Source: Pseudoduganella dura
Lineage (GTDB): Bacteria; Pseudomonadota; Gammaproteobacteria; Burkholderiales; Burkholderiaceae_D
Assembly: GCF_009727155.1 (NCBI RefSeq)
Contig: NZ_WNWM01000002.1
Location: 6,572,001-6,636,000, forward strand
Direction: 5' to 3'
DNA: 64,000 nt
Shown here piece by piece: positions 56,344 through 64,000 of the stretch. Below the pieces are notes generated by a model, which had not been told where the DNA came from, did no database searches, and was given only the letters and a program-made list of their open reading frames with translations. Numbering within the stretch: position 1 is the stretch's first letter; the number at the start of each line of letters is the position of its first letter. Made by a program: the position numbers and the translations under genes.

Positions 56344-56418
56344 TGGTGGGAAGTGCAAGTTTCGAACTTGCGACCCCTGCAGTGTGAATGCAGTGCTCTA
56401 CCCCTGAGCTAACCTCCC
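56344..56418 (-). tRNA. tRNA-Val(CAC)
   Basis: On the minus strand: acceptor GGGAGGT / ACTTCCC, D stem GCTC/GAGC, anticodon stem CTGCA/TGCAG around loop TTCACAC (anticodon CAC), T stem GCAAG/CTTGC with TTCGAAA, discriminator A and encoded CCA. All four arms pair, with one G-T in the acceptor. Confidence 0.97.
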
Positions 56419-56429
56419 AACGAAGCATT

Positions 56430-56458
56430 ATTATAGGTGCGGCATTGATACACGTCAA
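56430..56458 (-). promoter_or_regulatory. Sigma-70 promoter of tRNA-Val
   Basis: TTGACG (56453-56458) and TATAAT (56430-56435) on the minus strand with a 17-base spacer: five of six and six of six consensus positions. The predicted start site is a few bases before the tRNA 5' end at 56418. Confidence 0.85.
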
Positions 56459-56470
56459 GGCACTGTTGAG

Positions 56471-57169
56471 TCACGCAGCAGTGCGCCAGACGCACGTGCC
56501 CTTCACCGCCTTGTCCAGGCCGTTGAGCAGCTCCTCGTGTGCGGCCGCTTCGCTGTCCGTTGCCCGGACGACGATAATTTCGGCCAGCGCCACCTGCTCC
56601 AGGTTCAGGCCGCCGCCAACCGCTTCTTCCTCGACATCCATGCCCAGGCTGTTTTGGCCGCGCGTCATCGACAGATAGACGTCGGCCAGCAGTTCGGCAT
56701 CGAGCAATGCGCCGTGCAGCTTGCGGTGCGCGTTTGAAATGCCGTAGAAATCGCACAGCGCATCGAGCGAGTTGCGCTTGCCCGGACGCAGCTCCTTGGC
56801 CTGCACGAGCGTGTCGATCACGCCGCCGATATGCTCGTCGAACGGCGGCAGGTTCAGCGCGCGGAACTCGTGATTCAGGAAGCCCAGGTCGAACGGCGCG
56901 TTGTGGATGATGACTTCGGCGCCCTGGATGTATTCCCGCAGTTCGTCCGCGATCTCGCGGAAGCGCGGCTTATCGGCGAGGAATTCCGTGGTGAGGCCGT
57001 GCACCGCCAGCGCGCCCTCTTCCGAATCGCGGTCAGGATTGATATAGCGGTGGAAATTATTGCCGGTCAGCTTGCGGTCGACCAGTTCGACGCAACCGAT
57101 TTCAATGACGCGGTTGCCCAGCTTGGGATTGATACCGGTGGTTTCGGTATCGAGAACGACTTGACGCAT
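56471..57169 (-). CDS. dnaQ: DNA polymerase III epsilon subunit (3'-5' proofreading exonuclease)
   Basis: 232 residues. Exo I motif VVLDTETTG (D7, E9), Exo II HNAPFDLGFL (D94), Exo III HGALLDAELLADVYL with its His and Asp. Removes mismatched bases during replication as part of the Pol III core. It lies in the usual order with rnhA and the methyltransferase. A possible -10 (TATACT, minus strand 57201-57206) lies about 32 bases upstream of its ATG, without a good -35. Confidence 0.96.
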   Translation of the reverse strand: MRQVVLDTETTGINPKLGNRVIEIGCVELVDRKLTGNNFHRYINPDRDSEEGALAVHGLTTEFLADKPRFREIADELREYIQGAEVIIHNAPFDLGFLNHEFRALNLPPFDEHIGGVIDTLVQAKELRPGKRNSLDALCDFYGISNAHRKLHGALLDAELLADVYLSMTRGQNSLGMDVEEEAVGGGLNLEQVALAEIIVVRATDSEAAAHEELLNGLDKAVKGTCVWRTAA

Positions 57170-57311
57170 GGTAGATGAGGCTTTTCAGGAACAGCCGCGC
57201 AGTATAGATGATCTCTGCACCACGCGGCGAAACGGGCTGCCGATGGCAACCCGCGGGATTTTTTCGCTTGTATTTCGTTAATATTCCGCCCGATTTACGG
57301 CCGTGGTTCGC

Positions 57312-57752
57312 TTATTTGCCGCGCACCGCATCGACGCCGCGGTTCGCCAGCATGTCGGCCCGCTCGTTGCCGGGATGGCCGTTATGGCCGCGCACCCAGC
57401 GCCAGTCGACCTTGTGCACCGATTGCGCGGTGTCGAGCGCCTGCCACAGGTCGGCGTTTTTCACCGGTTCCTTCGCCGCCGTTTTCCAGCCACGCGCCTT
57501 CCAGCCATGGATCCATTCGCTGATGCCCTTCTGCACGTACTGGCTGTCCGTATGCAGCGTGACTTCGCAGGGCCGCTTCAGCGCGTTCAGCGATTCGATG
57601 ACGGCCTGCAGCTCCATCCGGTTGTTGGTGGTGTTCAGCGCGCCGCCGAACAGTTCTTTTTGCGCTTCGCCCGCCACCATCAGCGCGCCCCAGCCGCCGG
57701 TGCCGGGGTTGCCCTTGCACGCGCCGTCCGTGAAAATCTCGACTTTATCCAT
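57312..57752 (-). CDS. rnhA: Ribonuclease HI
   Basis: 146 residues. All catalytic residues are visible: D9 ([16 protein letters not shown]), E47 (NRMELQAV), D69 (TDSQYV), H123 ([13 protein letters not shown]) and D133. Cleaves RNA in RNA-DNA hybrids. Its start overlaps the methyltransferase stop by eight bases, so the two are co-translated. Confidence 0.97.
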   Translation of the reverse strand: MDKVEIFTDGACKGNPGTGGWGALMVAGEAQKELFGGALNTTNNRMELQAVIESLNALKRPCEVTLHTDSQYVQKGISEWIHGWKARGWKTAAKEPVKNADLWQALDTAQSVHKVDWRWVRGHNGHPGNERADMLANRGVDAVRGK

Positions 57753-58515
57753 GTTCCCTGTGTTTGTTCGTTGCAGGCACCGCCACCGGCGATTTGGCCT
57801 TCTTCTTGCTCCAGGCTGGCCCGATCAGCCGCATGCCCTTGACGCGCTTGATCGCCTGGACGACATACACGGCGCCGAAATACGGCCACCAGCGTTCGCC
57901 CGCGCGATCCATGAATGCGTAGCGCGCCAGCCAGCGCTCGGTGCGGCAGGCAGGCGCATAACAGCCGAAGTGGCTGTGGCTCACGCTCATGTTCAGCAAT
58001 TTTAACCAGTCTTTCATGCGCGGCATAGAAATGAGCTCGGCGCGCGGCAGGTAGCGCGTGCCCGTGACCCTGCCCCGCATCTGGCGCAGGCCCCACAGGC
58101 TGGCAGGATTGAAGCCGCAGATGATCAGCTGCCCCTCCGGTATCAGCACCCGTTCCACCTCGCGCAGCACCTGGTGCGGGTCGGCGGACAGTTCCAGCAC
58201 GTGCGGCAGCACCACCAGGTCCAGGCTTTGCGACGGGAACGGCAATTCGGTGGGATCGAGCGTCAGCGTGACGGGCCGGCCGCCCGCCTCGACGGTACGG
58301 CCGGGCAGCGTATCGGCCAGCCATTTATGCGGCATCCGGTTCGCCGCCAGCGCATCGAGCTGCGGCATGCCGATCTGCAGCGCGTTATAGCCGAAGATAT
58401 CGGCGGTCAGCATATCGAGCCGGCGCTGCTCCCAGGCGCGCGCATAGGTGCCTGCCGGCGTTTGCAGCCAGCTGTCCAGCGCTATAATGGATTTTTCGGA
58501 TGTTGCGCTATCCAT
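57745..58515 (-). CDS. Class I SAM-dependent methyltransferase-like protein
   Basis: 256 residues, a member of the methyltransferase family regularly found beside gloB, rnhA and dnaQ. Motif I is atypical ([12 protein letters not shown]), but later parts are normal: [19 protein letters not shown] (motif IV region) and [13 protein letters not shown]. Substrate unknown. Divergent from gloB with only 14 bases between the two start codons, so the promoter of gloB lies within this gene. Confidence 0.85.
   Translation of the reverse strand: MDSATSEKSIIALDSWLQTPAGTYARAWEQRRLDMLTADIFGYNALQIGMPQLDALAANRMPHKWLADTLPGRTVEAGGRPVTLTLDPTELPFPSQSLDLVVLPHVLELSADPHQVLREVERVLIPEGQLIICGFNPASLWGLRQMRGRVTGTRYLPRAELISMPRMKDWLKLLNMSVSHSHFGCYAPACRTERWLARYAFMDRAGERWWPYFGAVYVVQAIKRVKGMRLIGPAWSKKKAKSPVAVPATNKHREHG
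58461..58488 (+). promoter_or_regulatory. Promoter of gloB inside the methyltransferase gene
   Basis: TATAAT at 58483-58488 with a -35-like TTTGCA at 58461-58466 (16-base spacer). The start site would be near 58495, which favours ATG 58530 over the ATG at 58500 for gloB. Confidence 0.55.
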
Positions 58516-58529
58516 GCGTTCCCTTGGCG

Positions 58530-59435
58530 ATGACTGAATCCACTCCCGTGTCTAGTTCCGTGCATGCTTCCGTGCCTGCTGTTCCAACCGCCTCCCCGGC
58601 CGCGTCCGCCTCTGAGGCCGCATCCGGGTCCAGCCCCGCTTCTCTGCACATACTGCCCGTTCCCGCCTTCAGCGACAACTACCTGTGGCTCATCCACGAT
58701 GGCCGCCATGCCGCGGTCGTCGATCCCGGCGATGCCGCGCCCATCCTGGCCGCGCTGCGCGAGCATGCGCTGACCCTTACCGCCATTCTACTCACCCACC
58801 ACCATCGTGACCACATCGGCGGTGTGCCGGCCTTGCTGCAATGCCATGATGTGCCCGTGTACGGCCCGCGCCATGACGGCATCGCGGCCGTCACCGTGCC
58901 GCTGGGCGAAGGCGACCGGATCACGGTGCCGGGTCTCGGGCTGGAACTGGCGATAATGGATGTGCCAGGTCATACGAACGGCCACATTGCGTACTACAGT
59001 GATAGCGAGGAAGCGGGTGGCGAAGGAATGCGCCGGCTGTTCAGCGGCGATACGCTGTTTGCCGGAGGCTGCGGGAGGCTGTTCGAGGGTACCCCGGCGC
59101 AAATGGCGGCATCGCTGGACAAGCTGGCTGCGCTGCCGCCTGACACGCAGGTTTTTTGCGCGCACGAATACACCTTGTCGAACTTGCGGTTTGCGCTGGC
59201 GGTCGAACCCGGCAACGAGGCGTTGCAGGCGCGCATGGCGGTGGATTCGGCAAAACGGCGGGACGGCGTGCCGACCGTGCCGAGCACGATCGGCATCGAA
59301 CGTGCGACGAATCCCTTCCTCCGTTACCGCGAGCCACGGATCGCACAGCGGCTTGCCGCGGATGGCAAGGTGGCACCGGATGCGGCGCCGCTGGCCGTGT
59401 TCGCCGCGCTGCGCGAATACAAGAACCATTTTTGA
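58530..59435 (+). CDS. gloB: Hydroxyacylglutathione hydrolase (glyoxalase II)
   Basis: About 301 residues. Metallo-beta-lactamase fold with [39 protein letters not shown], and [14 protein letters not shown]; these give both metal sites. Hydrolyses S-lactoylglutathione to lactate and glutathione in methylglyoxal detoxification. Compared with usual GloB (about 255), it has about 40 extra N-terminal Ala/Ser/Pro-rich residues before [17 protein letters not shown]; the true start could be later. ATG 58530 fits the promoter. Confidence 0.93.
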   Translation: MTESTPVSSSVHASVPAVPTASPAASASEAASGSSPASLHILPVPAFSDNYLWLIHDGRHAAVVDPGDAAPILAALREHALTLTAILLTHHHRDHIGGVPALLQCHDVPVYGPRHDGIAAVTVPLGEGDRITVPGLGLELAIMDVPGHTNGHIAYYSDSEEAGGEGMRRLFSGDTLFAGGCGRLFEGTPAQMAASLDKLAALPPDTQVFCAHEYTLSNLRFALAVEPGNEALQARMAVDSAKRRDGVPTVPSTIGIERATNPFLRYREPRIAQRLAADGKVAPDAAPLAVFAALREYKNHF

Positions 59436-59446
59436 CAGGAATATGT

Positions 59447-60094
59447 ATGGAGAAAGTCAGGTTTTACTACGACCCGATCAGCCCCTATGCGTGGCTGGCA
59501 ACCAAGCAGATCGCCCGCATCGAGGCCGCGGGCGTGCACCTGGAAATGGAGCCCGTGCTGCTGGCGGGCCTGCTGAAGGCGCATGGCACGAAGGGTCCGG
59601 CCGAAGTGCCGGCCAAGCGCGAATTCCTGTTCCGCGATGTGATGCGCATCGCCGATGCGCACGGGCTGCCGTTCCGGGGGCCACCCGGGCATCCGTTCAA
59701 TCCGCTGCTGGCGTTGCGCATGTGCCTGGCGATCTCGTCGCTGACGAGCCGGCGGCGCTTCACGTTCATGCTGTCGCAGGCGTGCTGGGAACGGGGGCTG
59801 GATATTTCGAGTCCCGCCGTGCTCAAGCAGCTGGCGGCCGAATGCGACCTGAATGGCGAGGCCTTGCAGGCGGCGGCAGGCGAACCGGCCATCAAGCAGG
59901 CGCTGATCGATGCCACGGAGAGTGCCGCCGCGCTCGGCGTGTTCGGCGTGCCCACGTTCAGCTACATGGGTGAGCTTTTCTGGGGCGGCGACCGCATCGA
60001 CCTGCTGCTGCGGCGCATTGCCGGGCACCGGATCGATGAAGCGCGGCTGAAGGAGTTCCTGGCCCGCCCCGCGCTGGCCGAGCGGCAGCTGTAA
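59447..60094 (+). CDS. 2-hydroxychromene-2-carboxylate isomerase-like protein (DsbA/GST-kappa family)
   Basis: 215 residues starting MEKVRFYYDPISPYAWLATKQ; the DPxSPY motif with the Ser that replaces the DsbA CxxC, and the later GVFGVPTFSYMGELFWGGDRIDLL typical of the HCCA isomerase/GST-kappa fold. Glutathione-dependent; in characterised enzymes it acts in naphthalene catabolism, but members are widespread and substrate here is unknown. AGGA six bases upstream supports the ATG. It lies 11 bases after gloB, so both are glutathione-linked and likely one operon. Confidence 0.87.
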   Translation: MEKVRFYYDPISPYAWLATKQIARIEAAGVHLEMEPVLLAGLLKAHGTKGPAEVPAKREFLFRDVMRIADAHGLPFRGPPGHPFNPLLALRMCLAISSLTSRRRFTFMLSQACWERGLDISSPAVLKQLAAECDLNGEALQAAAGEPAIKQALIDATESAAALGVFGVPTFSYMGELFWGGDRIDLLLRRIAGHRIDEARLKEFLARPALAERQL

Positions 60095-60125
60095 CGGCCG
60101 GGGTCAGCGGCGTATCGCGGGGCCA

Positions 60126-60151
60126 GGCAGCCCGGGTTTGCCCGGGCTGCC
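60126..60151. terminator. GC-rich hairpin between convergent genes
   Basis: Perfect 11-bp stem GGCAGCCCGGG / CCCGGGCTGCC with loop TTTG, between the ends of the isomerase gene (plus) and aceB (minus). No T tract follows, so it is a weak or factor-dependent terminator. Confidence 0.5.
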
Positions 60152-60176
60152 GGCTTGCGCGCTCGGACTTGCTTGC

Positions 60177-61766
60177 TCAGATTTCCTCGTACAGCGGCAG
60201 CGTGAGGAATTCGGCAAACGATTCGGACGTCGACATCTCCTCGAAGATCCGGGCGGCGCGCCCGTAGTTCGGGCTCGTGCCGTCCGGGGCCGATGCCTGC
60301 ACCTTCGGCAGCTCTTCGGCGATCATCGTCCGCACGATGTCGGCCGTGACCTTGCGGCCGTCATCGAGCACGCCCTTCGGCGAGCGGATCCACTGCCACA
60401 CCTGCGAGCGGCTGATTTCGGCCGTGGCCGCATCTTCCATCAGGTTGTGGATCGGCACGCAGCCGTTACCGCCGAGCCAGCTGCCCAGGTAATGGATGCC
60501 CACGTTGATGTTGTAGCGCAGGCCCGCTTCCGTGATCGGCGCTTCCGGCTGGAAGTTCAGCAGGTCGGCCGCGGTCACTTCGACGTCCGGCCGCTGCTTG
60601 CCGATCTGGTTCGGCGCATCGCCCAGCACCTTCGTGAACTCGGCCATTGCCGGAGCAACCAGGCCCGGGTGGGCGACCCAGCCGCCGTCGTAGCCGTCGG
60701 TGGCGTCGCGCGACTTGTCGCCGATCACGCCGGCCATCGCCACGGCGTTCTTTTCCGGATCGTTCTTGATCGGGATCAGCGCGGACATGCCGCCGATCGC
60801 CGGCGCATTGCGCTTGTGGCAGGTCTTCAGCAACAGCAGTGCGTAAGAGCGCATGAACGGCGCGGTCATCGTCACCTTCGGCCGGTCGGCCAGGCAGAAG
60901 TCCTTGTCCAGCTTGAATTTCTTGATGCAGCTGAAGATGTAGTCCCAGCGGCCGGCGTTCAGGCCGGCGCTGTGCTCGCGCAGCTCGTACAGGATCTCGT
61001 CCATCTCGAACGCGGCCAGGATCGTTTCGATCAGCACGGTCGCCTTGATGGTGCCCTGCGGCAGGCCCAGCTCATCCTGCGTCATCACGAAGATGTCGTT
61101 CCACAGGCGTGCTTCCAGGTGCGATTCCATCTTCGGCAGGTAGAAATACGGACCTGCGCCGCGCGCCAGTTGCTCGCGGGCGTTATGGATCATGAACAGG
61201 GCGAAGTCGAACACGCCGCCGGAAATACGCTTGCCGTCGACCAGCACGTGCTTTTCATCCAGGTGCCAGCCCCGCGGGCGCACCACGAGCGTGGCGGTTT
61301 TTTCGTTCAGCTTGTACGACTTGCCGTTCTGTTCCAGCGCGATGGTCCTGCGGACGGCATCGATCATGTTGATCTGGCCGGTAATCTGGTTGTCCCAGTT
61401 CGGCGTGTTCGAATCCTCGAAGTCCGTCATGTAGCTGTCGGCACCGGAATTCAGGGCGTTGATGACCATCTTGCGCTCGACCGGGCCGGTAATTTCCACG
61501 CGGCGGCATTGCAGCGCGGCGGGAATCGGCGCAATGGTCCAGTCGCCGGCGCGCACGTGCGCCGTTTCAGCGAGGAAGTCCGGGCGCTCGCCCGCATCGA
61601 GGCGTTTCGCACGGACCACGCGGGCGGCCAGCAATTCCTGGCGGCGCGGCTCGAACGCACGCGACAGCTTCGCCACCAGCGCCAGCGCTTCCGGCGTCAG
61701 AACGCTTTCGTAACCGGGCTTGATCTCGCCCGTGATTTCCATACCTGCCGGTAACGTGATGCTCAT
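60177..61766 (-). CDS. aceB: Malate synthase A (glyoxylate shunt)
   Basis: 529 residues, usual length for the A isoform. Condenses glyoxylate with acetyl-CoA to malate. Visible motifs: [68 protein letters not shown] (signature), and [16 protein letters not shown]. Start ATG 61766 has AGGAG six bases upstream; the frame opens further to 61835 but the extension is not coding. Divergent from a LysR regulator with a palindromic operator in between. No isocitrate lyase in the window. Confidence 0.96.
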   Translation of the reverse strand: MSITLPAGMEITGEIKPGYESVLTPEALALVAKLSRAFEPRRQELLAARVVRAKRLDAGERPDFLAETAHVRAGDWTIAPIPAALQCRRVEITGPVERKMVINALNSGADSYMTDFEDSNTPNWDNQITGQINMIDAVRRTIALEQNGKSYKLNEKTATLVVRPRGWHLDEKHVLVDGKRISGGVFDFALFMIHNAREQLARGAGPYFYLPKMESHLEARLWNDIFVMTQDELGLPQGTIKATVLIETILAAFEMDEILYELREHSAGLNAGRWDYIFSCIKKFKLDKDFCLADRPKVTMTAPFMRSYALLLLKTCHKRNAPAIGGMSALIPIKNDPEKNAVAMAGVIGDKSRDATDGYDGGWVAHPGLVAPAMAEFTKVLGDAPNQIGKQRPDVEVTAADLLNFQPEAPITEAGLRYNINVGIHYLGSWLGGNGCVPIHNLMEDAATAEISRSQVWQWIRSPKGVLDDGRKVTADIVRTMIAEELPKVQASAPDGTSPNYGRAARIFEEMSTSESFAEFLTLPLYEEI

Positions 61767-61801
61767 GTCGATCTCCTTGTGCTCTGGTGAAATTGGATGC
61801 C

Positions 61802-61821
61802 TTGCAGTATATTGACTGCAA
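61802..61821. promoter_or_regulatory. Palindromic operator between aceB and the LysR gene
   Basis: TTGCAGT-N6-ACTGCAA, perfect 7-bp arms, overlapping a -10-like TATACT of aceB (minus strand, 61806-61811). Size and shape fit a LysR-type recognition site; binding by the neighbouring regulator is inferred from the position. Confidence 0.6.
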
Positions 61822-61881
61822 ACATATCTAAACAAGACAAATAATCACTTCATCTGTGCGAATTTGTCATAAATCGAGACC

Positions 61882-62790
61882 ATGGCACAGTTCAAGCAGA
61901 TTTCCACTTTCGTGGAAGTGGTCGCGCGAGGCAGCTTGTCCGCTGCGGCGCGCGCCGAGGGTATCGCACCGGCCGTGATCGGCCGTCGCCTCGATGCGCT
62001 GGAGCAGCGGCTGGGCGTCAAGCTGCTACAGCGTACCACGCGCAAGCTCGCGCTGACCGACGAAGGCGCAGCGTTCCTCGAGGATTGCCAGCGCATCCTG
62101 GCGGACCTGGAAAGCGCCGAAGCGGCGGCCGCCGAACGCAGTGCACGGGCTACCGGCCACCTGCTCATTTCGGCCCCCGCCGGCTTTGGCCGGCATCACG
62201 TGGCGCCGCTGATTCCTTCGTTCGTGGCCGAGCACCGCGACGTGACGGTGACGCTGAACCTGGCCGACCGCGTGGTCGACCTGATCGGCGAAGGAGTGGA
62301 CGTGGCCATCCGCATCGCCACCCTGGAAGATTCCAATCTCGTCAGCCTGAAGCTGGCGGACAACCGCCGCGTGGTGGTCGGCGCGCCCTCTTACCTGCAG
62401 CGCCACGGCGTGCCGAAAACCCTCGACGACCTGACGCGCCACAACTGCATGGCCATCAGCAGCGCCGGCAGCCAGCGCGGCTGGACGTTCCGCGACGGCA
62501 GCAAGAACGTCACGCTGCGCACGGCGGGCAACATGAGCTGCAACGACGGCGCCGTGCTGCACGACTGGGTGCTGGCCGGCAAGGGACTGGGATGGCGGTC
62601 CATGTGGGAAGTGGGTGCGGATATCCAGGCGGGCCGACTGGTCACCGTGCTGGACGAGTACGCGGCACCCGGCAACGACAACATCTACGCGGTGTTCGCA
62701 CAGCGGCGGCACTTGCCGTTGCGGATCCGCGCCTTTGTCGACTTTCTGCGGCGCACGTATGCGCAGCCCGGCTACTGGGCCAAGGGCTGA
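61882..62790 (+). CDS. LysR family transcriptional regulator
   Basis: 302 residues. N-terminal winged helix (MAQFKQISTFVEVVARGSLSAAARAEGIAPAVIGRRLDALEQ shown in parts: FVEVVARGSLSAAAR, AVIGRRLDALEQRLG) and a substrate-binding effector domain from about residue 95. Transcribed away from aceB; the usual arrangement for LysR regulators that control the divergent gene. Effector unknown. Confidence 0.9.
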   Translation: MAQFKQISTFVEVVARGSLSAAARAEGIAPAVIGRRLDALEQRLGVKLLQRTTRKLALTDEGAAFLEDCQRILADLESAEAAAAERSARATGHLLISAPAGFGRHHVAPLIPSFVAEHRDVTVTLNLADRVVDLIGEGVDVAIRIATLEDSNLVSLKLADNRRVVVGAPSYLQRHGVPKTLDDLTRHNCMAISSAGSQRGWTFRDGSKNVTLRTAGNMSCNDGAVLHDWVLAGKGLGWRSMWEVGADIQAGRLVTVLDEYAAPGNDNIYAVFAQRRHLPLRIRAFVDFLRRTYAQPGYWAKG

Positions 62791-62941
62791 CGAGCCGGCG
62801 CCGCGCCCTGTACTGTCCGGCCCGCGAAGCTAAGCCGCGGGCCCGCAGCTGCTGGGGTCCGCCGGGGCCCGCCGGATTCACGCGTGGCGATTGGACACCT
62901 TGAAGGATGCATCGCGCGTCATAGTCATGAAGGCGACAGGC

Positions 62942-62973
62942 AAAAAAAAATCCCCGGAAACCGAGGATTTTTT
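62942..62973 (-). terminator. Terminator of the cold-shock gene
   Basis: On the minus strand: ATCCTCGG-TTTC-CGGGGAT, then a run of nine T. It lies just past the stop of the cold-shock gene. Confidence 0.88.
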
Positions 62974-62992
62974 GATCGTTAGATCCAGCGTA

Positions 62993-63196
62993 TTACAGCG
63001 GCTGAATGTTCGATGCTTGCTTGCCTTTAGGACCAGCGGTCACATCGAAAGATACGCGTTGGTTCTCTTGCAGGGACTTGAAGCCGTTCGACTGAATCGC
63101 CGAGAAGTGAGCGAACAGATCTTCGCCGCCTTCGTCAGGGGTGATAAAGCCGAAACCCTTCGAATCATTGAACCATTTTACGATACCAGTTGCCAT
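62993..63196 (-). CDS. Cold-shock domain protein (CspA family)
   Basis: 67 residues: [20 protein letters not shown] with RNP1 KGFGFI, RNP2 DLFAHF, and a typical end [13 protein letters not shown]. Binds single-stranded nucleic acid; acts as an RNA chaperone. ATG 63196 is chosen because AGGA lies seven bases upstream; the longer open frame to 63268 is the leader. The long upstream region could act as a cold-responsive 5' UTR, not proven here. Confidence 0.95.
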   Translation of the reverse strand: MATGIVKWFNDSKGFGFITPDEGGEDLFAHFSAIQSNGFKSLQENQRVSFDVTAGPKGKQASNIQPL

Positions 63197-63711
63197 TACA
63201 ATTCCTATTACAGTTAAATGAGCTTGCGCCCGTGATATCGTTTGAAGCAAGTATGCAATGGCAGACAAACTGCACTACCCTTGAATCTAAACGATCCCGC
63301 ATTATACCGAATGCAGCGCCAAAAGCACGTCGTGAGGCACGATTTCGTGAAAATAATCCAAAATTTCCAAAAATCTTCACTACTGTCGAGCGAAAAGTGA
63401 TGAGAAGCACACGATTCACAATGCCATCGCCCGGAAATCAGGCAAAGGATACTGTGGAACAATGATTCACGACACTTTCGGTGCTCGGGAGACTGCACAA
63501 CGAACAGTCATGAAGAACAGCGCGGAAACCAGAAAAACCAGGAAACTTCAGGTGGAACTACAGTTGCACTGCAGGTTGAAATCTCAGGTTGCTTCGGGAT
63601 GTCCGTAATGTTTCCTCGTGCCATCGAAATGCCCGCCTCGCAAGAATGCCCTCGCGTCGTTCGGCATATGTGTAACTATAGACAATATCAGCCGTGACCG
63701 TTTGATTAATG
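63197..63711. other. Non-coding stretch between cold-shock gene and Hpt gene
   Basis: About 515 bases, AT-rich near the cold-shock gene. It must hold the promoter and leader of that gene. No reading frame looks coding and no structured RNA could be identified by eye. Confidence 0.45.
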
Positions 63712-64000
63712 TCAATCGTGCGGCAGATATGTTGTTGCGCGGGGATTGTCGCTTGCCCAGTCGAGATAGGCCTGGATTTGCGGCAGCAGTTCTGGCCACC
63801 CCGCCATATTGCCGCCATGTTCATTCATCAGGCCGCGCACGGCCTGTTCGAGCCGCCGCGCCTGTTCGCCGAGCACGGTAAAACCGAACGAACCTGCCGA
63901 ACCGGCCACGGTATGCAATGCCGCCTGCAGGCGCGCGAGCTGTTCCCGGTCCGGCGGCGTTCCGGCCGGCGCGAGGGCATCGGCGATCGCCGCCATGCGT
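63712..64000 (-). CDS. Hpt-domain protein, C-terminal end (partial)
   Basis: About 94 residues are visible, reading to the window edge. The Hpt phosphotransfer motif HTVAGSAGSFGF gives the phosphorylatable His near residue 28 of the visible part, followed by a helix with QARRLEQAVRGL and a tail ending TTYLPHD. The frame is open at the window edge, so it is probably the end of a larger hybrid sensor kinase or response regulator. Confidence 0.75.
   Translation of the reverse strand, partial: RMAAIADALAPAGTPPDREQLARLQAALHTVAGSAGSFGFTVLGEQARRLEQAVRGLMNEHGGNMAGWPELLPQIQAYLDWASDNPRATTYLPHD

Noticed and set aside
62819..62843. GC hairpin after the LysR gene as a terminator
   Set aside because: Eight-base stem with a large loop and no T tract; common by chance at this GC content.

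Overview
The window is high-GC, gene-dense bacterial DNA. Family content points to a betaproteobacterium of the Oxalobacteraceae (Massilia/Duganella-like); this is an inference from two PEP-CTERM proteins, a cphA/cphA' cyanophycin locus with its dedicated ABC transporter and DUF1854 partner, the gloB-methyltransferase-rnhA-dnaQ neighbourhood and a Tad pilus locus. No rRNA, CRISPR array or insertion sequence was seen.

Layout. 1-2.3 kb: end of a TonB-dependent receptor, a fatty acid desaturase and a PhnD-like binding protein. 2.3-5.4 kb: a tyrosine recombinase with a textbook LexA box at its start, a DUF2784 membrane protein and a secreted acetylxylan-esterase-like hydrolase. 5.5-13.4 kb: cyanophycin locus, with cphA and a paralogue whose Mur-ligase P-loop has decayed, divergent from an ABC exporter-like protein plus DUF1854, closed by a 28-bp perfect hairpin. 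13.5-22.5 kb: mixed region with a YdeP-type molybdoenzyme, two PEP-CTERM proteins, an aldo/keto reductase, a degenerate tyrosine recombinase, a YfbM protein and two paralogous membrane-anchored proteins sharing a four-cysteine tail.

22.6-30.8 kb (minus): an Rhs polymorphic toxin followed by a tandem array of one family of putative cytoplasmic immunity proteins: two intact copies, one frameshifted copy and one truncated remnant. 30.9-43.4 kb (minus): a Tad/Flp pilus locus, from the flp pilin to an unusual DUF192-TadE-OmpA fusion, running without a clear terminator into the Rhs gene. 44.4-45.9 kb: two small exported proteins. 46.8-56.2 kb (plus): a second Rhs protein with an unrelated C-terminal domain, followed by four tandem paralogues of a secreted beta-helix protein. 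The gaps between these paralogues contain relics of the Rhs toxin's C-terminal end, so toxin tip and beta-helix gene appear to have been duplicated together. This is the strongest candidate for an undescribed toxin/immunity system here.

56.3-64 kb: conserved chromosome: tRNA-Val(CAC) with a near-consensus promoter, dnaQ, rnhA, methyltransferase, gloB, a 2-hydroxychromene-2-carboxylate isomerase-like protein, aceB divergent from a LysR regulator with a palindromic operator between them, a cold-shock protein, and the end of an Hpt-domain protein cut by the window edge.
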